Shown one piece after another: positions 22,692 through 32,563 of a stretch of DNA of 64,000 bases. Below the pieces are notes generated by a model. It worked only from the letters and a program-made list of their open reading frames with translations. It had not been told where the DNA came from and did not search any database. Source of the DNA: Thraustochytrium sp. TN22 (lineage: Eukaryota > Sar > Bigyra > Thraustochytrida > Thraustochytriidae); NCBI GenBank assembly GCA_013306675.1, contig JABLUY010000009.1, forward strand, positions 1 through 64,000, in the 5' to 3' direction. Within the stretch, counting starts at the first letter, position 1, and each line of letters opens with the position of its first letter. The translations under genes were made by a program, and so were the position numbers.

Positions 22692-25218
22692 TCAGCGCAT
22701 CAAATTAGCCTCGAGCTGCGCCCGGCAATGAGCGAGACCCTTGACGAGGAGGCGCTGCTTGAGCGCTTGCTCGCGAGTGTCGGCGTGGACAAAGTTGAAG
22801 GAGGACGTCGACTTGAGCGGGAGCGCCGCCATCACCTCCAGCACCTCGGCGCGCCGATTGCGCGGCCAGAGCTCCAACGCCAGGACCATGGCATCCATGA
22901 TGGAGTCCAAGAGCGTATCGTCCGGCTCTAGTAACAGGCGTATGACCTCCTGATGACGCAGCGACTCGCGCAAGAAGCGCAGCGCGGCCGGGGCCCAGGC
23001 CTGTGTGCCCACCTCGAGCACCTGCACAAAGAAGCGCAGCACTGCACGCCGGTCCTCGTCGCGCAGACCGGCGCCCCGGAGCAAGGCCGGCGCGAAGCTC
23101 TCCACGAGCTCGGCGGGCGCCGAGAAGAGCACCAAGGAGGCCTCGCTACCCCTGGGGCTGCCCAAGCTGCTGCCGCCCGCACAGCTGCCACTGCTCCTGG
23201 GGCTCATGAGCGCCGCGCGCGGGCTGCCCACGCCGCCAGTGCCCATGGCCATGGCCATGACGCCGCTGCCGACGGTGCCCACGCCAGCCTCCGACAAAAT
23301 GTCCACCAAACGCCGCGCCTGAGGCCGCTCGTCCAGCTGTGCGCGCACGAGCACCATGAGGCGGTTTGCCAGGTCCATCGCCTGGCCTTCGTGCACCTCA
23401 GCACCGAGCGCCGCTGGCTCGCGCGCGCACACCACGCTCAGGGCCGCGACGAGCAGCACAAAGACTGCCGGCTCGAGCGTCCCGATGGCACGCTGTTGCG
23501 CGAGCAGCAGCTCGCTCGCGAGCGGCGCAACCTCACGGTGCGCGAGGCAGCCCACCAGGTGGTCCTGCAGGACCGGGTCGTCGGCGCAGCGCGCCGCCGG
23601 GCCCACAGCGCGCAAAATGCCGAGTGCCGAAACGCGGATGCGCTGGAACGGGTTCGGCCGAATCACCACCGGGATGGACAGCACGCAGGTGGCCAAAATG
23701 ACCAGATCCTCACGCAGCCGCAGCTCCAGCTCCGGCGCCGCCGCAATCCACTCCGCCAGGACCAGAATGTGCTCCAGCGAAGCCAGCCGCGCCGGCGTCG
23801 CATCGTTGCCTCGCCCCAGCTCCAGCAACTTGACCACGTACGTGCAGCGCGACGCGACACGTGCCACGAGCTCGCGCAGGAAACCTGGCTCCAGGCATGA
23901 GGTCGTGCAGTCCTGCAGCACCAGAAACGCGCGAGAGCGCTTGTGCGCCTCGGCGCAGTACAGCGCGCAGTGCGCGGCGGTAGCCGCCAGGCTTGACGCA
24001 GTCTCGGGGCTGTGCTCCGAGAGCACCCCAAGCCACCTGCCGCCACGGTCCGTGCTCCCATCCGCGACGCCGTTCGCCACCGGTGTGCGCGCCGGCGCCT
24101 CGCTGCTCACCGAGTCCCCGTCCTCGGTCTCCACCTCAGGCGCTGAGGCGGTCTCTGCGACCGCCGAGAGCTGATGCTGCCGCAGCGCCGCGAAGGACGG
24201 CCGCGCCACCGCAAACTCTTCGTTGACAGCGCGCAAGGCCTGCTGGCTCTCCGCGCGCTCGATGCCCACCTCGACAAAGACAAAGTACAGCACGCGGCCC
24301 AAGTCAGTCGGGCGGAAGTTGCGCGTGAGGAAGGGCGCGTGCGCGACCAGACGCAGCACAGCACTCACGCGCTTGTGCTCCGCGTCCGGACGCAGCTCGC
24401 CCGATGCCTGGCCCTCGTGCGCCTGCGCCTGCGTCACCGAGGCTGCCTGCTGCGCAAAGTCCTCCGGCGCCGACCACGTCAGCGCTGGTAGCGAGCGCAC
24501 CAGCGCGGCCAGCGTGTCCGCGGGCGCCTGCCCGAGCTGCTGCGGGTTCGCAAAGAGTTGGCTCAGGGCGTCGCGCGCCGCGGAGGCCTGCCGCTCCGTC
24601 TCAGCCGTCATGAGAAACTCCACCATGGCGTCCACTGTCACGTCGAGGGCCCGCTCAAGGCTCACAGCGTGCCACATGCGCCACGCCGCGTCGGCGCCAC
24701 CGGGCTCCAGCCGCGTGCTCAGCCGGAGGAGCCGCGTCACCAGGCGCCCCGGGTGCGTCGCGCTCTGGGGGTACTGAAAGCGTACCCAAGGCTCCAGCAC
24801 GCGCAGCACGTGGCTGATATGCGCATCCTGCAAGTACGGCGACACCCTGGCCGCACCCTGCACGATATCGTCCACGGAGCACACCTCGGCACGTTCAGCC
24901 AGAAAGCTCGACACCAGCACGGCGCGCTCCAATCCTGGTAGCTTTGCCGACACGAGCGCGGGCGAGAAGCCGGCCTGGGGTAGGCCCAGGAACGCGCTGT
25001 GCGGCACCCATCGTGACACAAGGTCGCGCATCTCGTGCAGTGGGTGAATGAAGAGGAGCGAGACCAGGAGCGCCATTTGCGGCTGCAGGCCCGGCGCCAG
25101 CTCTTTCTCGCTCGTCGCGGACGCATCTAGGGCATACAAAACGGCAGATGTCACATGCACCAGGAAGAGCGGGCCTTGCTGCTGTTCCACTTGCTGCTGC
25201 TTGAGTTCTTGCTGTTGC

Positions 25219-25251
<33 letters not shown>

Positions 25252-28200
25252 CGACGCTGCTGCTGCTGCATTTGATGCTGTTGTAGGCGGCGCTGCTGCT
25301 CAGGAGTCAGAACCTCCAAGGACCGCGCGCGCGCAAGGGGAGGCGCGTTGGCTGTGGTGGCCAACGACGGCGAAGATGACGATGACGAGGAGGACGAGGA
25401 GGACGAGGAAGACGAGGGGGGGCGCGAAGGCAGCCGAGAGCCGGCCTTGAGCTGCTGTTGCGCCTGCTGCGCCTGCTGGCGCTGCATCTGCATCTGCATT
25501 TGCATCTGCATTTGGCGCTGGCGCTGGCGCTGCGCTTGCATCTGCTTCTGCATCTGGGCTTGCATTTGCACGTGCATCTGGCGAGCGCGCGCGTCGTTGG
25601 CGTGCTGCGGGTCAATTCGTTCTGTGGCCCAACGTGCAGGGTCGAAAGAGCGTAGGACGGCCTCATAGTAGTGCTTGAGCATGGCGTCCAGATTCTGGCC
25701 CAGGAGGGCGCGCAAGCCGAGCTCCTGGTAGCGCTTGGAGCCGGCGGAGGAAGCGGAGAGCAGCTGCAGCGCGGCGGACTGTGCGTCGGCAGACTTGAGG
25801 TTGCCCGACTCGAGCACCGTCACGAAGGCGTCCGAGACCGCGGTGAGGCGCGGCTTGCCCTCGCGCGCCCGGCGCCAGGCCCGGATGAGCAGGACGGCAC
25901 GGTCGCGCGCCTCGTCCGGGTACGTGAAGGTGTCGAGTTGGCCGTGCAGCACGTACATGCGCAAAAGACGGGCCGCCGCCTCGAGCACAGCCGGCGCCCA
26001 GCGCGACATGTGCAGCTGCGTGACTTCGTCCATGGCACCTGTGAGCCACGCACGCACGGTCTGATGCACGCGCTGCTCGAGCTCGCCGCCCTGGTAGCAG
26101 TCGCGCAGCGAGGCGAGCAGGCGGATGATGACGCCATTGAAAACAACGTTGCGCGCCTGCAGCGACTGAAGCGCAATCTGCTTCTCGACAACGCCGTGGC
26201 AATCCCGCAGGTGGCCGAGCGCCGTGAGGGCCGCGGCGCGCACGTTGCGGTCGGACGCTGTCAAGTACTCGTGCACGAGCGCGCGAACGAACGGCGGCTT
26301 GTTGCCATGATCGACGCGGGCCGCGCAGACGAGCGTGCACTGGTTGCGCCACCAGGCGATGAAGTCGCAAAAGCCCGGTTTGCGCCCCACGGTGCGCGCC
26401 AGCTCCTGCACGCGCGCGCCGCCGCATGAGTCAGCCGTCACGCTGGCGCCGAGCAGGCCAAGGAGCAGCTTGTCCAGCGCACGGCGCAGAAACGGGCTCT
26501 CCGCCGTGGGCAGGTCCGGCCCCTGGATACGCGCCAGCGCGTGGCGCGCCATGGCTTCCACCCTTTCGTGCGGGTAAGTGGCGGCAAGAAGCAGCGAGGC
26601 GCCCGCCTCGGCCGTCAAATCGGCGCTCTCGAAGCCTTTGTCAAGCGCCGCGCACAGCACGCGTTCGAGCGTGCTGACGTTGTTGCAAACCTGCGCAGTG
26701 TCCTGTGGGTCCTTGGTGTGTTGCATCGTGCAGACCAGCTGCAGGCTGGGCGACTCGACCGTGACCATGATGGCCTTCTCCGCGTGCATGTGGCCGAGCT
26801 GGCAGAAGCGGATGAGCGCGTCGCGCCCGGCGTCGACGAGCGTCATGTCGAAGCCAAAGGCGCGGTCCACGCAGTTGCGCAGGAGCTGTTCGCTCTGCTC
26901 GCCCAGCATCGGGAAGCAGCTGAGCGCCTCGGCCACCGTCACGGCGGGCGAATCGCGGCCCGAGAGGTGCACGACGAACTTGGCGTAGCCCCGGAGCGGT
27001 GAGCGCTCGCCCTGCGGCACGCGCTGCGCGACCTTGGCGAGCGCGTTCAGACAGACGGCGCGCTGTGCACTCGTGGCGCGCGCGCCGGTGAGACCGCGCG
27101 CCAGCGACTCGTCAAAGACGCGCGGAAAGCAGCGCGCCAGCTCCGCAACCGCCGCGCTCACGAGCGCCGCCTCCTGCGCGCGTGGGATGGCGTCGTCCAA
27201 GAAGAGCGCGCGCGGCGCCTCCGCCAGCGCCTCGAGACCCAGTGCCGGGCACGGCGCGGGCAGGCCGCCGAGGTACTTTTGCAGGTGGTCCAGGCCGGAG
27301 ATGCGCGTGTCCGGGTTCTGCACGCGCCGCAGCAGCTCCCCGCAGAGCCGCGCATGCTGGGAAGGGAGGTTCTTGTCCGAGGCAGCCGCGCGCGCACGCC
27401 AGGCCACGAGCGCCTCCATGGCGTCGAGGGACGATGGCAGGTGCTTGCCGCGGCTCGCGTATTGAAATGCATACCCGAAGATGACCTCTACTGCGCCGTC
27501 GCCCTCGGCCTCAAGGCCCACCGGCGTGCCCTCGGCGGCGCTACCGGGGATGGCCTCGGGCTCGCCTGAAGCGTCTTCGTCCGCGCGCGCCTCGCGCCGG
27601 AATCGGTCCGTCATGTGCACGACGCAGCGGAAGCTCTCCTCGATGAGCTCCGCGCAGTTGGTCGTGTTGAGTAGCTTGGCAAGCGCCTTGAAGAAGGACT
27701 CGCAGGCCGCGCGGCACGCCTCGTCGCGTCGCAGCGAGAACTTGACACGCCGCGCAAGCACGCGCATGAATGGCACAAACTCCAGGGCGCTCGCGTTAAA
27801 GTACACCTTGCCCATGCGCTGAGCGAAATTGTCAAGCGTGCGGGGCAGCGAAAACCAGGAGAGCCGGCCGATGAGCGCCGCGCATGGCTCGAGCGCTTTG
27901 GGCTCGAGCGTCTTGCTGTGCTGCGCGAAGTGCGCGAACGCGATGTCGACGAAGGTGTCGACTGTCGCCTGGCCGGCCTCGTCCAGCGGCTCCACGACGG
28001 CGGCCGCTGAGACGCCTGCCAGCAGCTCCAAGAGCGTGCTGAAGAGCAGCGTCTCGGTGGCAACCCCGGCCTCGGACGCGAGCGCCTCGGCCCGCCGCCG
28101 GCTCTGCTGCGGCGCCATGGTCACGGCCTGCTCGCGCACGCGCAGCAGCACCTTGCACACTGGGACGACCGTACCGGTGCGGTCGCGCAGCAGTATGGCC

Positions 28201-28796
28201 AGGTACTGGAGCACTTGCTCCAGGCCGCGTTCTAGGTCCTCGATGGCAACCTCCTGCAGGGAAGCCACGCGCCGTGCCGGGAAGCCTGCCTTGACCAGCT
28301 CCGCGGCGCCTTCCGCCGTGGGCCACACCAGCCCAAACATGCGGCCCACGTGCGCCGTGTGCAGAAGCTGCAGCTGGAGGAGCGCATCGTTGAGCGGCTT
28401 GTCCTCGCAGACCGCCGCGCTGGGCGGCTTGGGCTGCGGCGGAGGCGACGGGGCCTTTTTTGGCGTCGCCACCGCCGTATCCTCTTTGTCTTTGGTCCTC
28501 TCGTTGCCCTTGGACTCCTCCGCCGGATCGCTCAACTCTGGCGTGGGCTTTGGCTGCTGCTGTTCTAGCTGCTGCTGCTCCTGCTGCTGCTCCTGCTGCT
28601 CCTGCTGTTGCTGTTGCTGTTCCTGCTCCTGCTGTTGCTGCTGCTCATCAACATCGTCCCCGTCCAGCGCCACGTCCTCCAGCGCCGCCGGTGAGGCCGT
28701 CTCCGCCGTCGCCGCGCCGCTAACGGCGCCGCGCAGCTTGCGGTCGTCCTCCTCCTCCGCAGCGTCGGGCCGCTCCTCGGCTGGCTCGGCCGCCAT
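22692..28796 (-). CDS. Furry/Tao3/Mor2-family scaffold for NDR kinase signalling
   Basis: This is a 2034-residue alpha-helical (HEAT/ARM-like) protein in one exon. Residues 1-130 are acidic and Gln/Glu-rich (CAG-type tract nt 28540-28650). From about residue 235 the pattern matches the Furry cell-morphogenesis N-terminal domain: TLLFSTLLELLAGVSAAAVV, then VDIAFAHFAQH and LIGRLSWFSLPRTLDNFAQRM, and further on FIAWWRNQCTLVCAARV, aligning with the conserved LWRNYLILCFGVA of animal Furry. Residues about 1080-1215 are a low-complexity insertion (Gln/Met/Arg, then polySer, then polyQ). Helical repeats resume to the C-terminus. Furry, Tao3 and Mor2 are scaffolds that activate NDR/LATS-type kinases in polarised growth and spindle organisation; usual lengths are about 2200-3000 residues. 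The ATG at 28796 lies in a good context (CCCATGG). Confidence 0.75.
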
Positions 28797-28893
28797 GGGC
28801 GCTGGCCCCCGGCGCGCGGGGCCCGGCCGCCTGCCCAGCCGCCCCTTCGCCCGCCCGCCCGCCCGCCTGCCCGCCCGGCCCCCCCGCCCGCCT

Positions 28894-28925
<32 letters not shown>

Positions 28926-28934
28926 GATCCCGCT

Positions 28935-28942
28935 CTAGCTAG
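28935..28942. promoter_or_regulatory. CTAGCTAG palindrome upstream of the Furry-like gene
   Basis: This is one of 16 intergenic occurrences of the CTAGCTAG/AGCTAGCT octamer pair. It lies 139 nt upstream of the minus-strand ATG at 28796. A promoter role is inferred only from recurrence and position. Confidence 0.3.
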
Positions 28943-29951
28943 CCGCGCGGAGCCGAAGCGAGGAGGGCCCAAGCAAGCGGCACTGCACGGCCACGACAGG
29001 CCACGTCGCGCTCGCCCGTTCCCGTTCGAGCTCGGCTCGGTCCAGCGCGCGCCAGCTCGACACGGCGCGGCGGCCCGCGAGCCGCGCTGCCGCGGCCGCG
29101 CGGCGCTGCACTGCTCGCCTCGGCACGCACGGCAGACGAGGGCTTGTGCATGTCCACGTCCATGTCGAGCTTGGCACAGGTACGGGTCCAGCACAGCTAG
29201 CTCCTGAGCATGGTCTCGTGGAGCCAGGTTAGGTTAGCTCTGGGCCTAGCATGATTCAGAGGGTAGTGTCGGGCCTGCCAGACCCGCCACCGCACGCCGC
29301 ACGCGCCGCGCCGCTTGAACTGCTGCGCCGTGACCTCGGCAGCTTGTACAAAGGATCATCTCGCACGGATACGATGATGTAGTAGCGTTCTCCCACGCAA
29401 GAGCTAACTTACTTAGCCGGAGCAAGGGGAGAGTCGGTCTCCCTGGCTAACCCGCCGGACCCGCCTCTGTGTCACGACGCTCGCGCCGCTTGCGCCGCCA
29501 GCGCTGCTTGCGCCGCAACATCGTGGGCATTAGCGTCTTGTCCGAGGACCTTCTGTTCTGGCAGTTGTCCGGCAGAGTCTGGGCAGACGCAGCCTGAGCC
29601 GCAGCAGCGTAGGCGCTCGTGCGCAACAGGTCGAGACTCTCTCTCTCTAGCTAACTTAGAGGCAGCCCGCCACGTGCGCCGCGCGCCTGCGCCTCGACCG
29701 CATTGTGCCTGCCCTGCATGTCATCAAGAGATTCCGCTGCACGTGCACTGGCGCAGGTGCTCGCCCAAGCCAAGTCAAAGTACGACTTGGGCTCCGCGAC
29801 CTGCCGCGCTGCCGGGCTGCCGCAGACCGGCCTCGCAGTCTCGCGCCGCGAGCCCGCGGCTCTTGGCTTCCTGGCCAGCGAGTCAGCGCGCGGGCGAGGA
29901 GCGAGGCGTGGGTTCGCTGCCGATGCAGCGCGCAGGTGCTCGCCCGCGACG

Positions 29952-29971
29952 TAGCTAGCTAGCTAGCTAGC
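29952..29971. promoter_or_regulatory. extended TAGC tetranucleotide palindrome
   Basis: A 20-nt run of TAGC units, the longest example of the window-wide AGCTAGCT motif together with 63263-63278. It is in the divergent spacer between the 28796 (minus) and 30528 (plus) genes. Confidence 0.35.
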
Positions 29972-30465
29972 CCGCCTCCAGAGCTCGAGTCGGCCCGGCG
30001 TCTCGCGAGACGCGCCCGGCCGTGCATCCGCTCGGCCGAGCCGGCCGGTCGCACCTGCGAGTCGTGGCGCGCGGAACGCCGCGCGCGCGCTGCGCAGTCG
30101 CGGGCTTGCGGGTCGGGCTGGCGGCGCCCTCGCATCGCAGGAGCGTGGGCAGGTCGGCCCGACGAGAGTCTGGGTCGGCGAGCCCCGCGCGCGCGCCCCG
30201 GGCGACAGAAGCGCGGTCTTCCTGGCAGAACGAGAACCGCCCGGCGAGCGCGCGCGAGCGGCGGCACGCGCGCTGCGTTGGGCGGCCGACGGCGGCGAGG
30301 CACGGCGGCGCGAGCACTCGTGCGCTCGCTAGCGCGCGCGCGCCTCTGCTCTGCTCTCTGCACGCCGCTCGCCCGCTCGCACCCGCGTGTGCTCGCTTCG
30401 TGGCGGCACTAGCTGAGCATCGGCGCGCTCGTGCCGCTCGTCGTTGACGTGGAGTTGTCCTACTA

Positions 30466-30491
30466 GCTCGCTCGCTCGCTCGCTCGCTCGC
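30466..30491 (+). repeat. GCTC tetranucleotide run
   Basis: About six CTCG/GCTC units in tandem lie just upstream of the AGCTAGCT octamer and the ATG at 30528, so probably in the 5' UTR or core promoter of that gene. Confidence 0.85.
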
Positions 30492-30506
30492 TTGCTACAA
30501 GGCAAG

Positions 30507-30514
30507 AGCTAGCT
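30507..30514. promoter_or_regulatory. AGCTAGCT palindrome 13 nt before a start codon
   Basis: The octamer sits between the GCTC run and the ATG at 30528. This very close spacing would place it in or beside the 5' UTR. Its function is unknown. Confidence 0.35.
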
Positions 30515-30527
30515 CATCTGGGCCATC

Positions 30528-31766
30528 ATGGGCCAGGGGTGCTGCGGGCTGGCGCGTGAGGGCGATCCGGAGCCCAGCGCGGCGGCGCCTGTGGACGTGA
30601 ACGCGTGGCGCGAGGTGGAGTTGTTCGGATTGAAGCAGCGTGGTGACCTGAATGGGCGCAGCGGCGTGCTGCGCAGCGCCACAAGGAGCACTACAACCGG
30701 CGAGGTCCGTTTTGTCGTGGAGGTTGGCAGGAGCGCCATCAAGGTGAGGCCGCAGAACCTCGTCTTTCGGCAGGAGCTAGCGCCCGGCCATACTGTCGCC
30801 TTGCGTGGGCTGAAGGACACCAAGGTCCTGCTGCAGCCCAGGGACAAGCCCCCAGTACTCGAGCCGCAGAGCCTGGAGGGCATTCTGGCGCGCGTCGTGA
30901 GTGTGCAGGAGGACGGCCAGGTCGTCGTGAGCGTGCTAGACGACGTCGGGAGGACGCTCCTGCGCGTTACGCGCGACCAGACCGAGGTCGTCCCGGATCT
31001 GGTCGTCCCGGATCCCAAGCCCAGGTCGCGCGCGCGCACAAACACATATACGAAGACGAGAGCCCCACAGGCACGGGCTAGAACACGGGGCCGAACCTGC
31101 TCCGGGGCGAGGGAGCACGAGGACGAGCTGGATCGTGAGGAGCACGATGCCTCGCGGCCCGAGGAATGGGATACACTGCGTGAGGAAGGCCCCGAGTTCT
31201 CCGTGCCGGAGGCCACCGTGCTGGGCGCCGAGTGTGGCGCTTTGGCCTTTGCGGACTTTGCCGAGCTGGCGGCCTGGCACCCGGGCGAGACGACCACGTT
31301 GCGCGGTCTGCGGACCAAGGAGCTCAACGGCACCACCTGCCTCGTGGTGGGCTACGCCCCTAAGGACGCGTCTGAGCCCAACAAGTCGCCCCGCGTCATC
31401 GTGCGCGTTCTCGACCCGCGTCATCCAGACAAGGGACTGCGTGAGATCTGCGTGAAGCAGGAGCGGCTCTGCCCACGTTCCGCCTGCGCCGCCCTCTTGT
31501 GGGAGCGCGGTGCTGTTGCCATTCTGCAGGGGCTGTCCTCGCCGAGGCTCAAGCACCTCAACGGCGTGGAGTGTTTGGTCGAGGACCGTGCTGCGACAGC
31601 CGACCTGATGCGCGTCGTCGTCGCCGTGCGCGACCCCGAGCAGGCATTTTCACGCCGCACGCTCACGGTCGACCAAAACAATCTCAGGTGGCCTTACGCC
31701 AACACGCTGCCGCCCATTGCCACCAATATTACGGCCCTTGACTCTGCCGTACTCGTCGCCTCCTAA
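30528..31766 (+). CDS. probable dual-acylated membrane-attached protein with LNG (SH3-like) repeats
   Basis: The protein is 412 residues. The N-terminus MGQGCCG has Gly2 for N-myristoylation and Cys5/Cys6 for palmitoylation, so a plasma-membrane or endomembrane inner-leaflet location is likely. Repeated modules have the form hydrophobic-x-GL-x(3-7)-LNG-x-x-x-x-h-V followed by beta-strand-like segments: near residues 33-50 (FGLKQRGDLNGRSGVL), 255-278 (TLRGLRTKELNGTTCLVV) and 325-350 (LQGLSSPRLKHLNGVECLV). A degenerate copy lies near 88-125. Such LNG modules recur in algal and protist proteins, often beside MYND or ankyrin domains. Between modules is a charged Arg/Thr-rich linker (about 165-215). 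No catalytic motif is visible, so it may be an adaptor. The start codon choice is firm because it creates the acylation signal. Confidence 0.65.
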   Translation: MGQGCCGLAREGDPEPSAAAPVDVNAWREVELFGLKQRGDLNGRSGVLRSATRSTTTGEVRFVVEVGRSAIKVRPQNLVFRQELAPGHTVALRGLKDTKVLLQPRDKPPVLEPQSLEGILARVVSVQEDGQVVVSVLDDVGRTLLRVTRDQTEVVPDLVVPDPKPRSRARTNTYTKTRAPQARARTRGRTCSGAREHEDELDREEHDASRPEEWDTLREEGPEFSVPEATVLGAECGALAFADFAELAAWHPGETTTLRGLRTKELNGTTCLVVGYAPKDASEPNKSPRVIVRVLDPRHPDKGLREICVKQERLCPRSACAALLWERGAVAILQGLSSPRLKHLNGVECLVEDRAATADLMRVVVAVRDPEQAFSRRTLTVDQNNLRWPYANTLPPIATNITALDSAVLVAS

Positions 31767-31775
31767 GAAGCGTGG

Positions 31776-31783
31776 CTAGCTAG
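31776..31783. promoter_or_regulatory. CTAGCTAG palindrome just after a stop codon
   Basis: This octamer lies 10 nt downstream of the TAA of the LNG-repeat gene, so the motif is not confined to 5' ends. A 3'-end processing role is possible but untested. Confidence 0.3.
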
Positions 31784-31790
31784 AGCTAAG

Positions 31791-32057
31791 CTACTCCGGG
31801 TGAGAGAGACAATCTTTGACCATTGGAACAAGGCCAGGCTGACTGGCACTGTGACTCACATCGATTGCCAGATTTTTCCCGCTCCTACGCCGACGGCACC
31901 GAGAGGACACATGCAATATGTCTAGGAGCGCGTTGTTGCAAAACGGCTTCGTCTGATCCAAACTGCCGTCTTTGCCCTTGGGGTCGAGGTACGTTAATAA
32001 GAGTTTGTTTTTGATGTTCTTGGGCAAAGAAAGGTCGGGGCCAAGGTACTCGCTCAA
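31791..32057 (-). pseudogene. coding-like fragment, 5' end missing, origin unknown
   Basis: This minus-strand open frame reads as a natural protein for about 48 residues (LSEYLGPDLSLPKNIKNKLL, then LTYLDPKGKDGSLDQTKPF). Its composition is rich in Lys, Asn and Leu, unlike the Arg/Ala/Pro noise of neighbouring frames, and the DNA is visibly less GC-rich. There is no ATG: the frame opens at TTG 32057 and is open a little further upstream. After residue 48 it degenerates into an Arg-rich stretch. It could be an exon of an unrecognised gene, a decayed gene, or a piece of a mobile or foreign element. I cannot assign a family. Confidence 0.25.
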
Positions 32058-32463
32058 GTCTCTTGCTCGGCGTGCCCAGGCAAGCTAGCTTCCTTCGCGC
32101 TCAGCTTGTCTTTGCGTGTCGAACGCAGACTTTGAGCTACCACTCACTTTCGAAGAAGAAGCTCTACCGAAGGCCTAACGTTGGACCAGGTGTGCCGGCC
32201 CGACGTGCTTTCGCGTGCGCGCGCGCGCAACTTGAACTTGGGCTTGACCTGGAACGGTCTCTCGAGCTGCTTGCTGTCTGTCCCTCGTCGCGCCTTGTCC
32301 GAGTCCTGCCGTCTGCGCTCCCTGGCAAAGTTCAAACCGCGGGTGGCGGGAGCGCAGGGGCGCGCGCTCGCGTGCGGGCGGGCGGCGGGCGGCGGGCAGA
32401 GCGCGCGCGTGGGCAGAGGCGGCGCAGCACAGGCCGCGAGCGCCTGCTGCCGAGCAGGCAGAT

Positions 32464-32474
32464 AGCTAGCTAGC
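32464..32474. promoter_or_regulatory. AGCTAGCTAGC motif upstream of topoisomerase III
   Basis: The palindromic motif ends about 90 nt before the ATG at 32564. Same family as the other intergenic octamers; function inferred. Confidence 0.3.
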
Positions 32475-32563
32475 TGGCCGCGTGAGCGGGCGTTGAGGCC
32501 CGCGGCGGATCCGCGGGGATCCGCGCCGTGGTGGTTGGGCTGGGCTGCTTGCTGGGCGCCGGC

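Larger units (their letters stand above)
28797..30527. other. divergent intergenic region, promoters on both sides
   Basis: A CCG-triplet run (about 28890-28925) precedes the minus gene. AGCTAGCT-type palindromes occur at 28935, 29195, 29952-29971 and 30507, and a GCTC run ends 37 nt before the 30528 ATG. No protein-coding frame is convincing. The section 29240-29650 is less biased in composition but shows nothing recognisable. Confidence 0.5.
31767..32527. other. intergenic region between the LNG-repeat gene and topoisomerase III
   Basis: A CTAGCTAG octamer occurs 10 nt after the left stop (31776-31783), a less GC-rich coding-like fragment lies on the minus strand (31791-32057), and an AGCTAGCT repeat (32464-32474) lies about 90 nt before the topoisomerase ATG. 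Otherwise I see nothing supportable. Confidence 0.5.

Noticed and set aside
32528-32563. topoisomerase III start at 32528
   Set aside because: The codon is GTG. The first ATG is 32564 and gives the family-typical N-terminus.
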